A DNA stretch of 64,000 nt from Winogradskyella thalassocola (lineage in GTDB: Bacteria > Bacteroidota > Bacteroidia > Flavobacteriales > Flavobacteriaceae). A program made the position numbers and the translations under genes. The stretch lies in assembly GCF_900099995.1 (NCBI RefSeq), contig NZ_FNCZ01000002.1, positions 310,001 to 374,000 on the forward strand, written 5' to 3'. Of this stretch, positions 61,663 to 64,000 are shown piece by piece. The first letter of the stretch is position 1. Each line of letters opens with the position of its first letter. The notes beneath the pieces were generated by a model that was given only the letters and a program-made list of their open reading frames with translations, was not told the origin of the DNA and did no database searches.

Positions 61663-63015
61663 ATGAAAAAAACTATAGTCACATTAGTCATCGCTTTTTT
61701 TGTTACGATTTCAAGCTTTGCCCAACAAGGCATTAACTACAAAGCGGTTATAAAAGACAATTTAGGAAACATACAAGCCAGCCAAACTATTGGTGTACAG
61801 TTTCAAATACGAGAAGCCTCAGCAAATGGGAGTGCTGTTTATACAGAGACACATACATCCACAACGGACGCTAACGGCATCTTAATTTTAAATATTGGAA
61901 CAGGCACTACTACAGATACATTTAATACTGTTGATTGGAGTAGTAACGAACACTGGCTTAACGTGCAAATTGATGTTTCAGGAGGTACTAATTATACTGA
62001 TATGAGTACCACTCAATTTATGGCAGTGCCTTATTCATTGAGCTCTGCTGATAACCTTTGGCAAAGAAATGGAGATGATGCAACTGCTATTACAGAAAAA
62101 GTTGGTATTGGTACTTCAGAACCAGAAAGCTTATTGCATATCGAAAATGATGGTGAGACTAACGTGACTGATCTAAGAGTGCATTCAAATTTTGGACCGA
62201 GCGATATTATATTAAGTGTTGGTCGTTTTTCAGAAACAAATAACAAAATTACTTCTAGTGGAGGTAATTTGACCATCAGCCGATATTTTGAAGATATGGG
62301 TGAAACTCTTGATCTCTTGCATATAACACATGATGGAAACATAATAGCACCAAATAGTAATTATGTATATGATTCCCATGCGCTCACAACAAGAGGTTAT
62401 AATGATAACAGATATTTGAAAAAGGGAGGCAATATTACTTCTGATAATATAGGGATTGGTAGAGATACACCTTCAAGTCTATTAGAAGTTGCCCATCAAG
62501 ATGGAAGCCCTTCTTCATCAAGCCGCACCAATGCTTTTAGTATTCGCAATTTAGGTACCGGAAGATCGTGGCAATTTTATACACATTCTTCGGGTTATTT
62601 AGAATTGTTTAATGATGGTAATCATAAAGGATCTTTTAATCCAAACTCTGGTGTTTACAATACAGTTTCAGACAGACGCCTAAAAAAAGACATCACAGCT
62701 TTAGAAAATGGCACACTCAATAAAGTAATGCAACTCAACCCTGTAAGCTACTTAATGAAAGACCAAACGGATACTAAGCGTAACTTAGGTTTAATCTCTC
62801 AAGAAGTACAAGTGATATTTCCAAGTATTACAAATTATGTTGAAGAATCAGACTTAATAACCTTGTCTTATACTGAGCTGATTCCAATTCTCATAAAAGC
62901 ATTGCAAGAGCAACAAAATATTATTGATGGTCAACATTCAGAAAACATACAACAGAACCACGCTATTCAATCTTTGCTGCAGCGCATGGATGCGCTAGAA
63001 TCCGCAAATAATTAA
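61663..63015 (+). CDS. Secreted tail-fibre-like protein with S74 chaperone
   Basis: The 450-residue product has a signal peptide (M-K-K-T-I-V-T-L-V-I-A-F-F-V-T-I-S-S-F-A), the same N-terminal domain (G-I-N-Y-K-A-V-I-K-D-N-L-G-N-I), a central beta region with V-G-I-G-T-S-E-P-E-S-L-L-H-I, and a C-terminal S74 domain (S-D-R-R-L-K-K-D-I, N-L-G-L-I-S-Q-E-V-Q) plus coiled-coil. It is 11 bp after the previous gene. The S74 parts of the two genes are nearly identical. Confidence 0.88.
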   Translation: MKKTIVTLVIAFFVTISSFAQQGINYKAVIKDNLGNIQASQTIGVQFQIREASANGSAVYTETHTSTTDANGILILNIGTGTTTDTFNTVDWSSNEHWLNVQIDVSGGTNYTDMSTTQFMAVPYSLSSADNLWQRNGDDATAITEKVGIGTSEPESLLHIENDGETNVTDLRVHSNFGPSDIILSVGRFSETNNKITSSGGNLTISRYFEDMGETLDLLHITHDGNIIAPNSNYVYDSHALTTRGYNDNRYLKKGGNITSDNIGIGRDTPSSLLEVAHQDGSPSSSSRTNAFSIRNLGTGRSWQFYTHSSGYLELFNDGNHKGSFNPNSGVYNTVSDRRLKKDITALENGTLNKVMQLNPVSYLMKDQTDTKRNLGLISQEVQVIFPSITNYVEESDLITLSYTELIPILIKALQEQQNIIDGQHSENIQQNHAIQSLLQRMDALESANN

Positions 63016-63045
63016 ATATGTTTAACCAATAAACAAAAGCACATT

Positions 63046-63579
63046 ATGAAAAAATCAATTTTAACATTAATAACACTAATTGCTCTATTAACTTTTAGTT
63101 GTGAAACAGAAATTCCAGAAACCGATTCAACAGCTCCAACATTTAGTTTACACATTAAAAGCGCAAGATTTGAACATACGTTTACGCAAGATGACGATTT
63201 TAATAACATCACCCTTAAATTAAAAAATGATGCAGGTTATCAATTTACTCTAACAGGAGTTGATAATGGTGGAGTAAGAATGATGCGCTGGCAAGTGCCA
63301 AGTAATGATCATATAGAATTTGATAATGAAATATTAAGCCCTTGGACTATAAGAAATATATCACCTTTTAACAGAATGATTGAGTTTTTAGGTGACAGGA
63401 ATAACCCATATACTGCTGAGTTTCTAAATGGAAAATTCAGAGCGAAAGGAAACCAAGCATTTGCCGTTTTCAACATTTTTATATCAGATTTTGGTGGGGA
63501 ATCTGCTAATTATAACAATGCTTCTGCAGCATTAGATATAGCTATAGGCAATTGGGAAGCAGAAATTATTGAGAATTAA
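63046..63579 (+). CDS. Lipoprotein of unknown function
   Basis: Product of 177 residues with a lipoprotein signal (M-K-K-S-I-L-T-L-I-T-L-I-A-L-L-T-F-S-C). A beta-rich domain of about 150 residues follows, with W-Q-V-P-S and F-L-N-G-K-F-R-A-K-G. No family is recognised. It lies between S74 fibre genes, so it may be an accessory or anchor (inference). Confidence 0.75.
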   Translation: MKKSILTLITLIALLTFSCETEIPETDSTAPTFSLHIKSARFEHTFTQDDDFNNITLKLKNDAGYQFTLTGVDNGGVRMMRWQVPSNDHIEFDNEILSPWTIRNISPFNRMIEFLGDRNNPYTAEFLNGKFRAKGNQAFAVFNIFISDFGGESANYNNASAALDIAIGNWEAEIIEN

Positions 63580-63583
63580 AAAA

Positions 63584-63640
63584 AGCTTATTAAATAACCT
63601 CATCTCACGTGTAGAAAAAATAGAAACCAATAACCAATAA
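63584..63640 (+). pseudogene. Remnant of an S74-protein 3' end
   Basis: An in-frame stretch encodes S-L-L-N-N-L-I-S-R-V-E-K-I-E-T-N-N-Q and a stop. It resembles the coiled-coil ends of the neighbouring S74 proteins (S-L-L-Q-R-M-D-A-L-E and S-L-V-V-R-L-D-Q-L-E). No start or S74 domain precedes it, since the lipoprotein gene ends five bases before. It is probably the tail of a lost copy. Confidence 0.55.
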
Positions 63641-63651
63641 AAATCAGCACT

Positions 63652-64000
63652 ATGAAAGCATTTACGTTATTAATTGTATTAATCATTTCAAGTATAAGCT
63701 TTGCGCAGCAAGGCATTAACTACAAGGCACTTATTAAAGATGACCTAGGAAATGTTCTGGCCGACCAAACTATTGGTGTTCAGTTTCAAATACGTGAAGC
63801 CGCAGCAAATGGTAGTGTTGTTTATTCTGAAACACATACACCAACAACTGACGCTAACGGAATCATAGTTTTAAACATTGGTACAGGTACTACTACAGAT
63901 ACATTTAGTGCTATTGATTGGAGTAGCAATGAGCATTGGCTTAATCTACAAATTGATATTACAGGTGGCACGAATTATACAGATATGAGTAACACTCAAT
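63652..64000 (+). CDS. Tail-fibre-like protein, N-terminal part (runs off window)
   Basis: The ATG at 63652 opens a frame to the window end. It has a signal peptide (M-K-A-F-T-L-L-I-V-L-I-I-S-S-I-S-F-A) and the same first domain as the gene at 61663 (G-I-N-Y-K-A-L-I-K-D-D-L-G-N-V, I-G-V-Q-F-Q-I-R-E-A). It is the third tandem copy; the S74 domain is expected beyond the window. Confidence 0.85.
   Translation, partial: MKAFTLLIVLIISSISFAQQGINYKALIKDDLGNVLADQTIGVQFQIREAAANGSVVYSETHTPTTDANGIIVLNIGTGTTTDTFSAIDWSSNEHWLNLQIDITGGTNYTDMSNTQ

Noticed and set aside
60119-64000. Prophage tail region because of the S74 'tail fibre' domains
   Set aside because: The proteins have secretion signal peptides, and no phage structural, lysis or integrase genes are seen. 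S74 domains are common in secreted bacterial fibres.

Overview
The window looks like a chromosomal segment of a marine-type Flavobacteriaceae (Bacteroidota). It is AT-rich, its promoters carry the Bacteroidota -7 element TAnnTTTG rather than strong E. coli-like sigma70 boxes, and it encodes type IX secretion (T9SS) cargo with type A and type B C-terminal sorting domains, a PorP/SprF-like protein and giant adhesins. I saw no tRNA, rRNA, CRISPR array, insertion sequence or phage.

Positions 1-28500 form a compact stress and low-oxygen island on both strands. It holds four tandem-domain universal stress proteins, a ferritin, GpmA, a D-2-hydroxyacid (lactate-type) dehydrogenase, a UbiB/ABC1 kinase homologue (frameshifted here), a DnaJ/CbpM pair with an MscS channel, a Mce/Mla-type lipid transporter (MlaEFD-like), a MacB-type exporter with a WG-repeat protein, a TerB-like protein, an ATP-cone/PD-(D/E)XK protein, a beta-CASP metallo-beta-lactamase, and several unrecognised small or coiled-coil proteins. 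In the middle (19732-22286) lie a PAS-PAS histidine kinase, whose first PAS has the His/Arg pair expected of a FixL-type haem PAS, and a response regulator fused to a CRP/FNR cNMP-fold plus HTH.

The main discovery is a shared operator. TGAY-N4-RTCA (an FNR/FixK-like TGA-N6-TCA palindrome) occurs upstream of every main transcription unit of the island. In 13 cases its centre is exactly 33 bp from the centre of a TAnnTTTG/A-like -7 element, a geometry matching class II activation (about -41). I propose that the kinase/regulator pair is an oxygen- or redox-sensing FixL plus fused FixJ-FixK-like system driving a dormancy or hypoxia regulon (ferritin, Usp, fermentation, chaperone, envelope lipid transport, RNA/DNA nucleases). 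I saw no such box upstream of the genes after 28500.

Positions 28500-51600 are a surface and T9SS region: a 60-bp remnant of an OmpA gene end, a type A cargo protein, two TPR signalling proteins (one with an AraC domain, one without), a 2.4-kilo-residue multidomain adhesin, a PorP/SprF-like and OmpA/PD40 pair, and a 1979-residue protein built of about 13 repeats of about 98 residues with a type B sorting domain. Positions 51700-59700 carry a nitroreductase-family protein, a DegT-type aminotransferase and two tandem TPR hybrid two-component proteins (kinase, receiver and AraC in one chain). Positions 59960-64000 carry a series of secreted S74-chaperone (tail-fibre-like) proteins, a lipoprotein and a remnant of a further copy.
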